The notes: generated from the letters alone by a model not told the origin. A stretch of 64,000 bases of DNA from Sinotaia quadrata (GCA_028829895.1 CM054179.1:57295891-57359890), one strand, 5' to 3'; counted from the first letter of the stretch, positions 34,788 to 46,650 are shown. Made by a program: numbers and translations.

Positions 34788-35043
34788 CGTCATACTGAGA
34801 TAAGTGGGCTATACAGTCCACAACGTCAGGCGTCATACTGAGATAAGTGGGCTATACAGTCCACAACGTCAGGCGTCATACTGAGATAAGTGGGCTATAC
34901 AGTCCACAACGTCAGGCGTCATACTGAGATAAGTGGGCTATACAGTCCACAACGTCAGGCGTCATACTGAGATAAGTGGGCTATACAGTCCACAACGTCA
35001 GGCGTCATACTGAGATAAGTGGGCTATACAGTCCACAACGTCA
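34788..35043. repeat. 43-bp minisatellite, 6 copies
   Basis: Unit AGGCGTCATACTGAGATAAG plus TGGGCTATACAGTCCACAAC and GTC; copies nearly identical. Confidence 0.95.
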
Positions 35044-35157
35044 GCTTCTCTCATACATAGCTTCAGCTAGCGTTAATAAAACATCTAGCTTCTATAAAAT
35101 GAACGAAACAGCTAGCCTCAATAAAACAACAGCGCTCATAGCTTATATATATAGCAT

Positions 35158-35221
<64 letters not shown>
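35158..35221. repeat. CA microsatellite
   Basis: About 31 CA dinucleotides. Confidence 0.98.
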
Positions 35222-35226
<5 letters not shown>

Positions 35227-35355
35227 TGTGAATATAATGATTGAATTACTTAGAGTCAACCTAAATGTTCGGGCAAACATGGGTTGAAAGCTAGTTTGAT
35301 GATTAGAATACTACGTATTTCAGATTAAAATTATTTTAAAAAATTGATGAAATAC

Positions 35356-35504
35356 CTGTATCGTTGTAAAGACCTTGTTGAGCTGTACAAGACTGCTTTC
35401 TAACTTTAGAGTCTCCAGTAACTGGACAATGGAACCAAGCTTCATGTCTTTGATGTTAAACTTCTTTAGAAATGTAGCAGCAGATTTAAACAATGTCTTC
35501 AGAG
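35356..35504 (-). CDS. E23: module 1, amphipathic helix
   Basis: Encodes LKTLFKSAATFLKKFNIKDM, then LGSIVQLLETLKLESSLVQL. It has two leading bases and ends in phase 0 at GTATTT. This helix opens the first Cys-rich module and is equivalent to E28 and E34. Confidence 0.82.
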
Positions 35505-35689
35505 CTTCAGAAATAAAAAGAAATAAAAATAAACAGGAATTTAATATAATATTACTCCATGTAGATTATTTCTCTTAGACAATAAAGATATCTAGAAAAT
35601 TAAATAGAATTCTTTCAAAATAGTTTTGTTCCTGTTTAAATATAAATAATAATTATAAGTAACATTTATTTAGAATAGAATAGTTTGGA

Positions 35690-36060
35690 AAATTATATGT
35701 ATTGCAACTGATGTTCATTGCAAATGGTGTGTATTGCGAATATATTGTGTATAGCATTGACAATGATATGTATTGCACATTATGTATATAGTAATGGAAA
35801 ATTATGTGTTTTTGGAATGTTGTATACAACACTAAAAATGTTGTGTATTACGAATGTTGTTTATAACATTGAAAATGATGTGTGTTACGAATGCTGTTTA
35901 TAGAATTAACAACAATATGCATTGAAAATTAAGTATTTAAAAATGATGTAATTTAGGAATGTTGCATGCAGCATTGAAAATGATGCATATTGCGAATAAT
36001 GTATGTAGAATGGAAAATTAATCGTACCGAGAATGTTGAATGTTGTATTGAGAATGACGG
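35690..36060. repeat. Degenerate AATGTTGTGTATTGC-type repeat
   Basis: Loose copies of GAAAATGATGTGTATTGCGA and GAATGTTGTATATAGCATT. Intronic, between E22 and E23. Confidence 0.65.
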
Positions 36061-36114
36061 GCACTGTTTTTCTAACATCTCTTCTTAACGCCCTCTTAAT
36101 ACTCTAGCATTTCG

Positions 36115-36242
36115 TGTGAACGACAAGGTTAGTGCTTGTCTAACATTAATTAATAGAGCAACACAATCTTATTTAATGTAATTCGTGTGAACGACAAGGT
36201 TAGTGCTTGTCTAACATTAATTAATAGAGCATCACAATCTTA
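36115..36242. repeat. ~61-bp duplication
   Basis: Two copies of TTCGTGTGAACGACAAGGTT plus AGTGCTTGTCTAACATTAAT and TAATAGAGCA. Confidence 0.92.
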
Positions 36243-36487
36243 TTCCATGCATTTAATTTTTCCTCCAAGTTTGAGAAATATTATAGTTGTATTTTCTACA
36301 AATGGCTGCCATCTTGCAACACTATCCACTTAGCTACACTTAATATTAGAAATTAAAAATAAAAAACCTGCCTCCTATTTCTACCAACTGAGCAGTCCTG
36401 TTTATATAACTGTTTTGTTTCCGGTAAAGAGATGTTGAAGTAAAATGATAATGCTGTTTGGTTTTAAAAACAACTGCTATAACGTAC

Positions 36488-36713
36488 CACCATCTGTTGA
36501 CTTGGATGCCGCCTTCTCGGCCACTTCTTTATTGTTCCTGACTTGACTGGTCATTGACGTGGGTTTCATTATGTCCGAATCAAAAATGGATGATGGGTTA
36601 TTGGCTTCTGGAACTTCTTCTGGCTTATCCACTTCCGGCGTGCGTTCTGGACTGGTGTCCTCTTCCTTTTGTCCATCCTTTCCAATAATGGAACCAGCGG
36701 CAAGTGTCCTTCC
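36488..36713 (-). CDS. E22: acidic, Pro-rich linker
   Basis: Begins GRTLAAGSIIG, then KDGQKEEDTSPERTPEVDKP and SSIFDSDIMKPTSMTSQV, ending with a Lys/Ala-rich part. Composition (E, D, P, S, T, K) indicates a disordered linker between the LECT2-like domain and the Cys-rich array. It starts in phase 0 and ends with one base before GTACGT. Confidence 0.82.
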
Positions 36714-37021
36714 CTGTTCATATTTTTTTTAAAATATAAAGTTGAATATTAGAGAAATAGAGAGAAAGTAATAGAGAGAATATTAGAGAAACAGAGAGAA
36801 ACAAGAAGATATAGTGTCAACTAATGACAATAAAAATGAAATCTTAGAACTTTTAGAAATACATAACGAAAGGTAATACATGTCGGGCTTGAACTTTCTT
36901 CAAGGCACTGTTATGTGCAATAACCGTTGGACACTAAAAATTCACAGAATGATATTATAATGTGTGTATTTACACATTACGTAAATAATAATATTTATTC
37001 AATGTTCTGTTTATTAGTGAC

Positions 37022-37225
37022 TATTTCTGTCCTTGAGCCAGTGACCTTAAAGACAAATTTGTAGTCGTCGCACTCCTGTATCCAACGTGGCATCAGAGGA
37101 ACGCGAGATTCCAGATATTTTGTTGGATCAATCGTGCTGTCGTCTTTCCGGATGGCGAAGTGAATGTGGTTCGATCCAGCACACGGTGACTTAGTTGCAA
37201 CGCCAATAATTTCCCCGGCTACGAC
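37022..37225 (-). CDS. E21: LECT2/M23-like domain, HxH end
   Basis: Encodes VVAGEIIGVATKSP, then CAGSNHIHFAIRKDDSTIDP and TKYL. Both the 'v.aGe.IG' strand and the H-x-H block followed by DP..YL are M23 hallmarks, so at least the last metal ligand is retained. Both edges are phase 0. The 3' edge is uncertain: GTCACT occurs at 37016-37021 and at 37040-37045, both in frame. The acceptor side is repeated at 37224-37450. Confidence 0.85.
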
Positions 37226-37460
37226 CTGCAAAGATACTTTTCCAGTTTGTTTGAGTGTCTTTAGTTAGTACAACCTGCAAATATACCTTATATTTCCAGT
37301 TTGTTTGAGTGTCTTTAGTACAACCTGCAAATATACCTTATATTTTCAGTTTGTTTGAGTGTCTTTATTTATTACAACCTGTAAGGATACCTTATATTTC
37401 TATTGTTTCCCTGAGTCTTTATTTATTACAACTGTAAAGATACCTTACGTTTCCATTTTG
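37224..37460. repeat. Minisatellite at the E21 acceptor, ~50 bp x 4-5
   Basis: The unit holds ACAACCTGCAAATATACCTT, ATATTTCCAGTTTGTTTGAG and TGTCTTTAG. GACCTGCAAAGATACTT at the E21 acceptor is the founder-like first copy. Confidence 0.82.
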
Positions 37461-37469
37461 CTTGTCTTT

Positions 37470-38100
37470 ATTTATTATGCTCTATTGCCAGTTTCATTGC
37501 TTGATTGTTCATTTGTAGTCTTCTCTTTTCATTTTGTTTGATTAAGCGTTTAGTTCTGTTCTGTAATTAAAACTATGTTACTATACATTATAATATGTTA
37601 GATTTCTAATTAAAATGTTGATTAGGAATTTCCAATTAATCAAACCAGATTTCACACTGTGATTAAGGTAAAACAAACTGTCGCGTATCACAATCACATA
37701 CACAAATTCACAAATCACACTTATTTGCTCATCTTCTAACCCGATTTCACAAGTATGGCAGCACGCAGGTCTAACTACTGGAACTGCTAATTGTTTTAAA
37801 TATTGTAATAAAAAATGAACAAAAGCTTTACTGGTAAATTCACATTGTTTGTGTCCAAATGATAATAAATTTTAATAAATATTTTAAAGTTTCAGTTTCC
37901 ATTCTTTCTTTGTATTCTGTGTACACTTTTAAATCTTTATTAAATGGTATGAATGCTGTCTACAAAAATATATTAACTACTTATCATAGTGTATAAGCAA
38001 TACGTTAAGAACTGCAAATACAGTGCGTATTATGTCGACACCGAGAAGATGCTGGACATTCGGACATTGCTCAAACTTCATCAAAGACTCCAAGCCGAAT
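37470..38100. other. Intron sequence between E20 and E21
   Basis: AT-rich, no coding block or repeat of note. Confidence 0.5.
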
Positions 38101-38104
38101 TTGA

Positions 38105-38280
38105 AATGGATCATACGGCTGTGGAAATTCATCTATAAAATACGGCTGTGGAAATTCATCTATAAAATACGGCTGTGGAAATTCATCTATAAAATACGGC
38201 TGTGGAAATTCATCTATAAAATACGGCTGTGGAAATTCATCTAATAAAATACGACTGTGGAAATTCATCTATAAAATCAA
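38105..38280. repeat. 27-bp minisatellite, 6 copies
   Basis: Unit TACGGCTGTGGAAATTCATC plus TATAAAA. The period is a multiple of three, giving false open frames on both strands. Confidence 0.95.
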
Positions 38281-38424
38281 ATATTTCATAAGTGCATGAC
38301 ACAAATGATGGACAAAAATAGAGGAGATTTATCGACGACACGCAAAAGAGTGCGGCTCTGCACATGTTGACGAAAATATCACGGAGAGCTAAGACAAAAC
38401 TCAACATTCTCGAGGATCTGCGAT

Positions 38425-38700
38425 GATTTTTGTACGGATTAATTTTATTTATGTTGTATACACAAGGATTAATTTTACTTCTGTTGTATACACAAGGATT
38501 AATTTTACTTCTGTTGTATACACAAGGATTCATTTTATTTATGTTGTATACACAAGGATTAATTTTACTTCTGTTGTATACACAAGGATTAATTTTACTT
38601 CTGTTGTATACACAAGGATTAATTTTACTTCTGTTGTATACACAAGGATTAATTTTACTTCTGTTGTATACACAAGGATTAATTTTACTTATGTTGTAAG
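38425..38700. repeat. 30-bp minisatellite, 9 copies
   Basis: Unit TGTTGTATACACAAGGATTA plus ATTTTACTTC. Confidence 0.95.
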
Positions 38701-38879
38701 CACAAACCGTCGAGTTGTGCATGCTTATTGAAAGTACTGTTTATGATTTTGTTTCAAATTTAGGATTCAATACATTACTGTTTAATATGTTTAACTAATG
38801 TATGTATATTTTATATGAACCTGTGTGTATTCGTTAATTATTTATCGTGAAAATAAATATTTCTTTCTTAATTGCGGCG

Positions 38880-39130
38880 CCAAAACATCCAGTGGTAAAT
38901 CACTCGTCATCCAAACATCATCTGCTATCAAAACATACAGACCAAAGAAACATCTGAGATCAAAACATACAGTTCAAAATATCTAGCATAAAAAACGCAG
39001 GCCAAAACAACATCGGACGTCAAACGTAGCATCAAAGAATCTGGCGTCTAACACTGGCCAAAACAACATCGGACTTCAAAACATATAAGTCAAAATAATA
39101 TCTGACGTCAAAACATACAGACCAAAGCGG
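38880..39130. repeat. Degenerate AAACATCGGACGTCAAAAC-type repeat
   Basis: Irregular copies of CATCTGACGTCAAAACATAC and AGACCAAAACAAC. Confidence 0.7.
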
Positions 39131-39356
39131 TGGAATCTAAACGATAGCGTGAGAATGTTCTGCTTCCCTACAAAGAGGTTGCTACAATATAACAATATTT
39201 CAATACGTCTACTATGTCCAACAGAACAGCCCATCCCCCATATCGTGATATTTGAAAGGAACTATTTTTTATTCTGTCTGGGAGATGATTGTTTGTAAGA
39301 TAAAACAACCCATTTCGAGAGAAAAAGAGCATGAACACAGGAATTCCTTAACATAC

Positions 39357-39518
39357 TGCAAGTTCATCGGTGGTGACACTGTCGTTGGCTTTAATGTTGG
39401 TGATGACGAAGATGACATCTTTGGGCGAGTTGTCTCGTGACATAATGAGGACTTCATTTGTTCGAGCAGACAGTTTAATCACGCCGGAAAACGGGGCGAC
39501 CACCGTCTTTCCTTCTGT
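39357..39518 (-). CDS. E20: LECT2/M23-like domain, central sheet
   Basis: Encodes GKTVVAPFSGVIKLSARTNE, then VLIMSRD and VIFVITNIKANDSV. The motif GKTVVAPFSGVI is the M23 'G..V.A..dG.V' strand pair, closest in feel to LECT2 (APF.G.I). Phase 0-0 exon of 54 codons with a GTATGT donor. Confidence 0.88.
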
Positions 39519-39704
39519 CTGTTGAAGGAAACAACATCGTCTTTAATGCGTAAATATTACCCCTCAAGCTCTCGCATTTCTAAAACAATTTGTAATCGCT
39601 TTATATGTTTTTTTTCATAAAGCGTCAGTTCCATACGTAATATATTAATGTACATGTTTACTGGTAGAACCATATGTTAACTAATATTTGTAGCTATCTC
39701 GTCG

Positions 39705-40070
39705 GTATTATAGTTCGGGGTGTCATATATAAACGTGTGTTTTATCTGTTTTGGGGTGTCATATATAAACATATGTTTTATTTGTTTTGGGGTGTCATTT
39801 ATAAACACGTTTTATCTGTTTTGGGGTGTCATATATAAACATACATTTTATCTGTTTTGTGCATGAGCTATGTGTTCCGTGTGTTTTATCTGTTTTGGGG
39901 TGTCATATATAAACATATGTTTTATCTGTTTTGGGGTGTCATATATAAACATATGTTTTATTTGTTTTGGGGTGTCATTTATAAACACGTATTATCTGTT
40001 TTGGGGTGTCATATATAAACATACATTTTATCTGTTTTGTGCATGAGCTATGTGTTCCGTCTAAGAAGCG
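39705..40070. repeat. 36-bp minisatellite, about 9 copies, with higher-order duplication
   Basis: Unit TGTTTTGGGGTGTCATATAT plus AAACATATGTTTTATC. A block of about 125 bp ending GTGCATGAGCTATGTGTTCC is itself present twice. Confidence 0.9.
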
Positions 40071-40084
40071 TGCTGGTCTATTTT

Positions 40085-40560
40085 TTTTCAGATCGACATG
40101 TTATCTAACATGAGGTCACAGATAAGAGTGTAATTAAGAAAGGTATTTTATCTAACATGAGGTTGTATTCACAGATAAGAGTGTAATTAAGAAAGGTATT
40201 TTATCTAACATGTTAAAAATGTATTGCTATCTATTATTCATAGATGAGAAATATATTTTATCTAACATGAGGTTGAGTTCACAGAGTGTAAGTTAAGAAA
40301 GGTATTTTATCTAACATGAGTTTGTATTCACAAATAAGAGTGTAATTAAGAAAGGTATTTTATCTAACATGAGGTTGTATTCACAGATAAGAGTGTAGTT
40401 AAGAAAGGTATTTTATCTAACATGTTAAAAATGTATTGCTATCTATTATGAGGTTGTGTTCACAGATAAGAAAGTATGTTAAGAAGTGTATTGTTATCTA
40501 ACATGACGTTGTGTTCACACATTAGTGTGCATGTTAAGAAATGTAACGTATTGTTATGAA
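40085..40560. repeat. ~55-bp minisatellite, about 8 copies
   Basis: Unit AAGAAAGGTATTTTATCTAA, CATGAGGTTGTATTCACAGA and TAAGAGTGTAATT. Confidence 0.88.
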
Positions 40561-40962
40561 CTTAACTTCAATGTAGTATATATTAACATATATTAGCACA
40601 TCTAAAACAATTGCTTAATATTTTGAATTTATTATAACAGAGGAAAATATATTTTTTACAGATTAAGTAGAACAATCTGTCAAGATTTGTTCTTTCCACT
40701 CACTTACCAAGGGCTTTTCAGTATTTCAATAATCAATGATATCATAAAGAATAATTATTCTTTGTTTCTACTCCTTTGTGCTCACTCACCACAGACACAA
40801 GATTGTTCTATTAATTACTATAGATCTGTTTCCCTTTTACTCAGAACAACAGGTATTTGATTATATTTCGTTAATGATTGTTATTTTTCCTCTGTTCTCG
40901 CTTACCAAAAGTATGTAATTATTTCTGTGATCATTATAGCTCTTTCAACTCTTCTCACTAAC

Positions 40963-41134
40963 CACAAGCAAATCCACGCCATCATCTGCATATTCCTCAC
41001 TTGTAGTCTGCAATTCTGCTGGATAAAATCCTTTGCCGCTGCAACCGCCACCCGGGGTACGTATTTCACGTGGAAATTCTTTGTGGGCTTTTGGTCCAAA
41101 GACGCGTTCAATCATTGCTTTAGCTGTGTGTACC
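40963..41134 (-). CDS. E19: LECT2/M23-like domain, first part
   Basis: Encodes VHTAKAMIERVFGPKAHKEF, then GGGCSGKGFYPAEL and EEYADDGVDLLV. The order Cys-rich start, then G-V-D, matches LECT2 and LytM (peptidase M23) domains, where the block normally reads H.GVD with His and Asp as metal ligands. Here the His position is Asp (DDGVD) and the second Asp is kept. It has one leading base and ends in phase 0 at GTTAGT. Confidence 0.83.
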
Positions 41135-42240
41135 CTGAGGATAAAAGATACAAGTGGAGTACAAACACCGTAACCTCTCAGCTTGGAGATTTACATTTCG
41201 TAATGTAAAATACGTGAAACTCAGTTTTAACGGATAGGGATGTGTAAAGTATATATTAACAACTCAGTTTAAGTTATAATGCATCTTGTCAAGGGGAACA
41301 TATATAAATTACTTTATATCTAAAGCTTATTCAAAGGGCTTATTCAAAGGATAAAAAATAAACTACATTATATAGATTTTATGGAAGTGATTTGGGGCGT
41401 GAAAGAAATTAGAAGAAAATGAAGGTGGTGATTGCCACAGAGTGACAACATAATTAAAATTTATATTTTGTTTACTTCATTGTAATATTCATGAGGACTT
41501 CTAATATGGAGGATAGATAACTTAAACAACGTACAAAAGAAATGTAAGAAATTATAATTTCTGGCAAAATTGTGCCATTTAAGGTCTGAAAGGGAAGGTT
41601 AGTCCTAACTAACTACTAAATATTTGACATTGTTTCTAGTGAACCTGTTCATAAACTATTATGTTTTATATATTATGCTGTGTGCGTGTATCAGGCTAAT
41701 AAATACTGCTGCAGGAAACTATAAATTGAGATTGGAATGTAAGAAAGAATGGAGTGAGAGATGAATCAACTGGAAACTTAGCATTTGTTCCCTGATTATG
41801 TTTTACAGGGAAGAAGCAGCTATTTTTTTGTTTTTACCTGAATCTCCCGGTTTACTGATTTATATGAGAGGTATTAGAAACACTAAACAAAGAAGCTAAC
41901 TCCTAACTGTGCATGAGAAATAATGGTGATGCTAGAGAATATAACTAATTATAACTGCAAGATAATGGGGACACTACAGAAGATAACTAACTCTCGCTGG
42001 GAGATATTGAAGTCGCTACAGAAGATAATGAGCTCTAAGTGGGAGATGATAGAACCATACAGAAGATAATTAACCCTAACTCGGAGATAATGTCTTGTAT
42101 GGGTTGTATGGGTTGTATGGTTGACTGAAAGTAGAAACGAGTACGAAAAGAAGTACAGAAGGAATGGATATCTTAGAGAAGTTTAGAATAGTAATGGAAG
42201 GATTATGCTCAATTTTCAGTTCATTATTATTAAGAAGTGT
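41135..42240. other. Intron sequence between E18 and E19
   Basis: Contains the 41605-41830 dispersed repeat fragment and loose repeats of ACTACAGAAGATAACTAACTC at 41940-42080. No coding signal. Confidence 0.5.
41605..41830 (+). mobile_element. Dispersed repeat family, 3' fragment
   Basis: Matches only the 3' part of copies A and B, from TTGACATTGTTTCTAGTGAA through GCAGGAAACTATAAATTGAG to the GAAAGAATGGAG stretch. A 5'-truncated copy would look like this. Confidence 0.5.
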
Positions 42241-42475
42241 CAGTAATGCTTGGCTAGGAGAAAGTCCAGAGTAGGAGAAAATAAGGGTTTTCATGATGCA
42301 TGACTCGAAGAAAGTAAGGGTTTCTTTGATGCTCGGCTATGAGAAAATAAGGATAGGATTAAAAAAAGGGTTTTCGTGATGCTTGGATAGGAGAAAGTAA
42401 GGGTTTTCATAGTGCTTGGCTAGGACAAATTAAGGATTTTCGTAAAGCTTGGCTAGGACAAATTAAGGGGTTTTG
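42240..42475. repeat. ~30-bp degenerate repeat
   Basis: Copies of GATGCTTGGCTAGGAGAAAG plus TAAGGGTTTTC. Confidence 0.78.
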
Positions 42476-42545
42476 GATGGATGGATGGATGGATGGATGG
42501 ATGGATGGATGGATAGATAGATAGATAGATAGATAGATAGACAGA
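42476..42545. repeat. GGAT/GATA microsatellite
   Basis: GGATGGATGGAT followed by AGATAGATAGAT. Confidence 0.97.
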
Positions 42546-42649
42546 TACCACCATTTAAGTAAAATAAATTGGTAATTCATTCATATATATATATTATGTT
42601 GATGTATTTATATTGATATTGGCATGTTGATTAATCAATTACGTACATT

Positions 42650-42862
42650 AAGCCAGTCTGTTAATTCGATTTTCTAATATGTATTAGATCGATCTGTTGG
42701 TTCGGTCGAAGGCGTAAATTTGGTCGATATGTTCATTAGTTCGATTATGTATATCGTTGATATTTTCCTTAGGTCGATTATCATTGATTTGTTCATTAAG
42801 TCAAGTATTTATATCATTGATTTGTTCATTAGGTTGATTATATGTTATTGATTTGTTCACTG
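42650..42862. repeat. ~30-bp degenerate repeat before the E18 donor
   Basis: Copies of TTGATTTGTTCATTAGGTCG plus ATTATGTATA, reaching to about 15 bp from the E18 donor. Confidence 0.72.
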
Positions 42863-42876
42863 GTTTAATGACGTAC

Positions 42877-43040
42877 CCATCCTTTAGCATTTGGTAAGCC
42901 GTCTTGATGTTGTCAACCAGTTCAAACACAGATGTAAACGTTCCTTGAATGTCGTCACCCAGATTACTCAGACCGAAAAAGGAATCTGCAATAGCGGGCA
43001 CTTCCAGCAGCTCCTCAATGGCCTGTTGTTTGAGTGCGGC
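42877..43040 (-). CDS. E18: amphipathic helix segment before the LECT2-like domain
   Basis: Encodes AALKQQAIEELLEVPAIADS, then TSVFELVDNIKTAYQMLKDG. It starts in phase 0 and ends with two bases before GTACGT. It is the last clearly helical exon before the M23-like domain. Confidence 0.85.
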
Positions 43041-43389
43041 CTGAAAGACGACAGTGTCGTTGTTAAAATATTCAGTGCTCAAGACTCTGGCACAATACCA
43101 GTGAAGTATACTAACTACATTCTAGTTCTCTGCTTACTAGTCATCTAGTATTAGTGTATTGTATAATCGTATTTTAGATACATGTATAAAATATTTCTCT
43201 AATTATCATATGTTCCTTTCTGTTGAATTAGAGACTATATAAGACTAAATACGCCACTGGTATTGTGCATCTTACCTAATACTAAAGGGAGACAAAAAAC
43301 AAAGTCTTTTCATACAGAATAAACATTTATTATGCTTCTTACCTTTTCGAAGAAAAATATTATTTGAGTGATCTGTCAAACTGAATCCT

Positions 43390-43975
43390 AATTAAATTAG
43401 ATTAATACAATGCCAGACTTGGTACATCCATCAATCAACTATGGAATATCATGTCAGTCTTTATATAACCACCCATCAACTATGGAATGATATTATGTAG
43501 GTCTGGGTATATTTACCAATTAACTATGGAATGAAATAATGTCAGTCTCGGTACACCCGCTAATCAACTATAGAATAATAATATGCCAGTCTCGTTACAT
43601 CCACCAATCAAATATGGAATGATACCAGGTCAGGGATTGAATATCCACCAATTAACTATGGAATTATATCTTGCCATTCTCAGTATATCCCCCACTCAAC
43701 TATGGAATTATGTCATTTCATTCTCGGTACATCCACCAATCAACAATGGAATAATATAATGTCAATATAGGTACACCCAACAATCAGTTATTGGATGATA
43801 TCTGTACATCCACCAATCAACTTTGGAACGATATCATATAAGTGTAGTGTCCCAACAATCAACCAGGAAATGATACTATGTCAGAACACCCAACAATTAG
43901 GTCTAACTTTTAATATGGAATGATACCATGTCAGTGTCGGTACATCCAACAATTAACTATGCAATGATAAATGGC
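43390..43975. repeat. ~44-bp degenerate minisatellite, about 12 copies
   Basis: Core CATCCACCAATCAACTATGG plus AATGATATCATGTCAGTCTC and GGTA. It stops just before the E17 donor. Confidence 0.85.
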
Positions 43976-43980
43976 ATTAC

Positions 43981-44218
43981 GAGAGACATGTTTCCTTGAG
44001 TGAAATGTTTGATGGTATCCTTGGCAACTTCAACGCGTTCTTTCACCCAACCTTCACCCTGCGTCTTGATGGCGTCCTTGACCTGCCGTGACATGTTCAG
44101 CAGCTCGCCGGCCATAGTACGCATGTCCCACCAATATGGCTTTTCTTGTTTCAGGAAAAACGCAGCATCCTTTGCCTCTTTCACAGCATCCATCATTCCT
44201 TTGACTTGTAGTCCGATT
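43981..44218 (-). CDS. E17: amphipathic helix segment
   Basis: Encodes GMMDAVKEAKDAAFFLKQEK, then WWDMRTMAGELLNMSRQVKD and VKERVEVAKDTIKHF. It has one leading base and ends in phase 0 at GTAATG. Strongly charged helices with Ala/Val/Ile faces; N-M-S is a possible glycosylation site. Confidence 0.85.
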
Positions 44219-44429
44219 CTAAGAATATAAAATAGACACATAGGTTTAGAGATATTTACTTCTGAACACCTCTGTGAAAGCAAGCACAGAAAATATATTA
44301 ATCATCCACAATTCGATCGCAAAAGCTGCCAGCCAGCCAGCCAACTTATTAAACAAAAAGACATGCAAGCAACATAATGGCTCTTGAGAAATATTTTATT
44401 TTAATACTTTTTTTAAAAATTGCACTCAC

Positions 44430-44569
44430 TTCATAGCGCTCCCTGTGATGACGGACAACGTGCCCTTAGGGTCGGTGTGAAAGGTTTTAAAACTGCTGAC
44501 TAAGCTTTTGATGGACGTAAATATCTCCTTCCCTGCATACGGGATAACCACAGTTGCTGACATCAGTTT
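44430..44569 (-). CDS. E16: amphipathic helix segment
   Basis: Encodes KEIFTSIKSLVSSFKTFHTD, then GTLSVITGSAM. It starts in phase 0 and ends with two bases before GTGAGT. Helical character is similar to E14 and E15. Confidence 0.83.
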
Positions 44570-44739
44570 CTGAGCATCAAGAGAAGAAATGTTTCATTAA
44601 GGCATATGTCGGTTTCTCTTAACTTTATCTTAATGAAAAATTAAACATATTATTGCTCTTACTTCCGGACCATTATAAAAGACATTTCTCATCAGCTGTG
44701 TTTCTCAAACAAATGTTTTAATCATTTCCATTCAGCCAT

Positions 44740-45295
44740 TTTTCTAAACAAATGTTTATAGTCTATTCCCATCAGAGTGTTCAACTAGCAAAGAATTTTA
44801 GTCATTTCCCGTCAGAGTGTTTAACTAGCAAAGATTTTTAGTCATTTCCCGTCAAAGTGTTTAACTAGCAAATATTTTTAGTCATTTCCCGTCAGAGTGT
44901 TTAACTAGCAAAGAATTTGTCATTTCCCGTCAGAGTGTTTAACTAGCAAAGAATTTTAGTCATTTCCCGTCAGAGTGTTTAACTAGCAAAGATTTTTAGT
45001 CATTTCCCGTCAGAGTGTTTAACTAGCAAAGAATTTTAGTCATTTCCCGTCAGAGTGTTTAACTAGCAAAGAATTTGTCATTTCCCGTCAGAGTGTTTAA
45101 CTAGCAAAGAATTTTAGTCATTTCCCGTCAGAGTGTTTAACTAGCAAAGATTTTTAGTCATTTCCCGTCAGAGTGTTTAACTAGCAAAGATTTTTAGTCA
45201 TTTCCAATCAGAGTGTTGAACTAGCAAAGATTTTTAGTCATTTCCCGTCAGAGTGTTTAACTAGCAAAGATTTTTAGTCATTTCCAGTCAAGTGT
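44740..45295. repeat. 41-bp minisatellite, about 14 copies
   Basis: Unit GTCATTTCCCGTCAGAGTGT plus TTAACTAGCAAAGATTTTTA, homogeneous in the middle and diverged at both ends. Confidence 0.95.
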
Positions 45296-45489
45296 TTCCC
45301 TCACCTAAGTGCTATGAGGTATCTCACTTCTTTTGCTTGCAATACTGATAGGATTCACAGGAATTGAAACCATGTCTATTAGGTCATTTAAATCATGTCC
45401 AATAAGTATTTAAATCGTATCTATCAGGCATGTAAATCATGTCCATAGGTATTTAAATTATGTCTACCAGGCGTATTCGTCGGGGTTTA

Positions 45490-45611
45490 AAAAATACTGA
45501 AGCTGTGTGTTGTTTGCTAATGTAAGTATGCATGATAATGTGTGTTTGGTAATGTGTGTGTGCTTGATAATGTGTATGTGCTTGATAATTTGTGTGTACT
45601 TTATGTGCCTG

Positions 45612-45707
<96 letters not shown>

Positions 45708-46060
45708 TTTGTGATGTATGTATGTTTGATTTTGTGTTTGTGTTTGATTACGTGAGTGTTTTTTGATAATGTGTGTGTTTGATAGTTTTTGTGCTTTTTA
45801 ATATGTTTGTTTGATAAAGCATGTGTGTTTAATAAGGTGTGTGTATGATAGCGTGAATGTGTTTGATTGATAATATGTGTGTGTGTTTTAGAATTTTTGA
45901 GTTTGATAATATGTGTGTGCTTGATAATGCGTTTGTGCTTGATAATATGTGTGTGCTTGATAATATGTGTTTGTAAATATGTGTGTGCTTGATGTGTGTG
46001 TGCGTTTGATAATATGTGTTTGTTTCATAGTATGTGTGTTTTATAATGTGTGCACTATTG
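45490..46060. repeat. TG microsatellite with GTGTGTTTGATAATGT-type flanks
   Basis: A pure TG run at 45628-45705 after a short TA run. The flanks are irregular TTGATAATGTGTGTGC repeats reaching the E15 donor. Confidence 0.92.
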
Positions 46061-46065
46061 CTTAC

Positions 46066-46224
46066 GTTATAAAAGCCCATGACGTCAGAGCGGATATCGT
46101 TGACGAGATTGGAAATTTTCATGATAAGGTTTTTCAGAGGTACAATGAAGGGAGGCAATTCGTTTTCGTCGTACTGGCCAATAGTTTTCAAAGCTTCCAT
46201 TGCCTTTTTGCCCATCTCAATAAT
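46066..46224 (-). CDS. E15: amphipathic helix segment
   Basis: Encodes MGKKAMEALKTIGQYDENEL, then PLKNLIMKISNLVNDIRSDV. Symmetric phase 0-0 exon of 53 codons with a GTAAGC donor. It continues the helical run; no enzyme motif is visible. Confidence 0.83.
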
Positions 46225-46650
46225 CTGGGAACACAATTATTAAGTGAGTGTTTGTTTTATGAAATATGCTGTTAAAAGCTTGTAAGAAAAACGTTTTAAA
46301 AATAATTTATGGGAAACTTTATATTGTGAGTCAGTTTTCCATGAAGACTATTATTCTTATTTTAAAATATACGATAAGGAAACGTTGTCATCATATGATT
46401 AAATTATGCAATAGAATGAGCAGGACATTTTTCATATTAAGTATCGATTTTATCAAAGAATGGCGTGTGACACATCCCCACACACACATACACCATTATT
46501 TGTCCTTTGCCAAGAACAGAACTAAAAATAATTTCTTTTTTCATTTCCAGTTGTTAAATACATCTCTTTGGTAATACTTTTAGAATATTTCTTCATGTTG
46601 CATATTCTGTTAGGAAATTTAGAATAATTATTATTTAGCCCAAAGTTTAC
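46225..46650. other. Intron sequence between E14 and E15
   Basis: AT-rich; nothing recognised beyond a short CA run near 46480. Confidence 0.5.

Noticed and set aside
34976..35287. Plus-strand open frame of 103 codons
   Set aside because: It runs from a 43-bp minisatellite into a CA microsatellite; no coding character.
45507..45766. Cys-Val repeat open frames
   Set aside because: Translation of a TG microsatellite.
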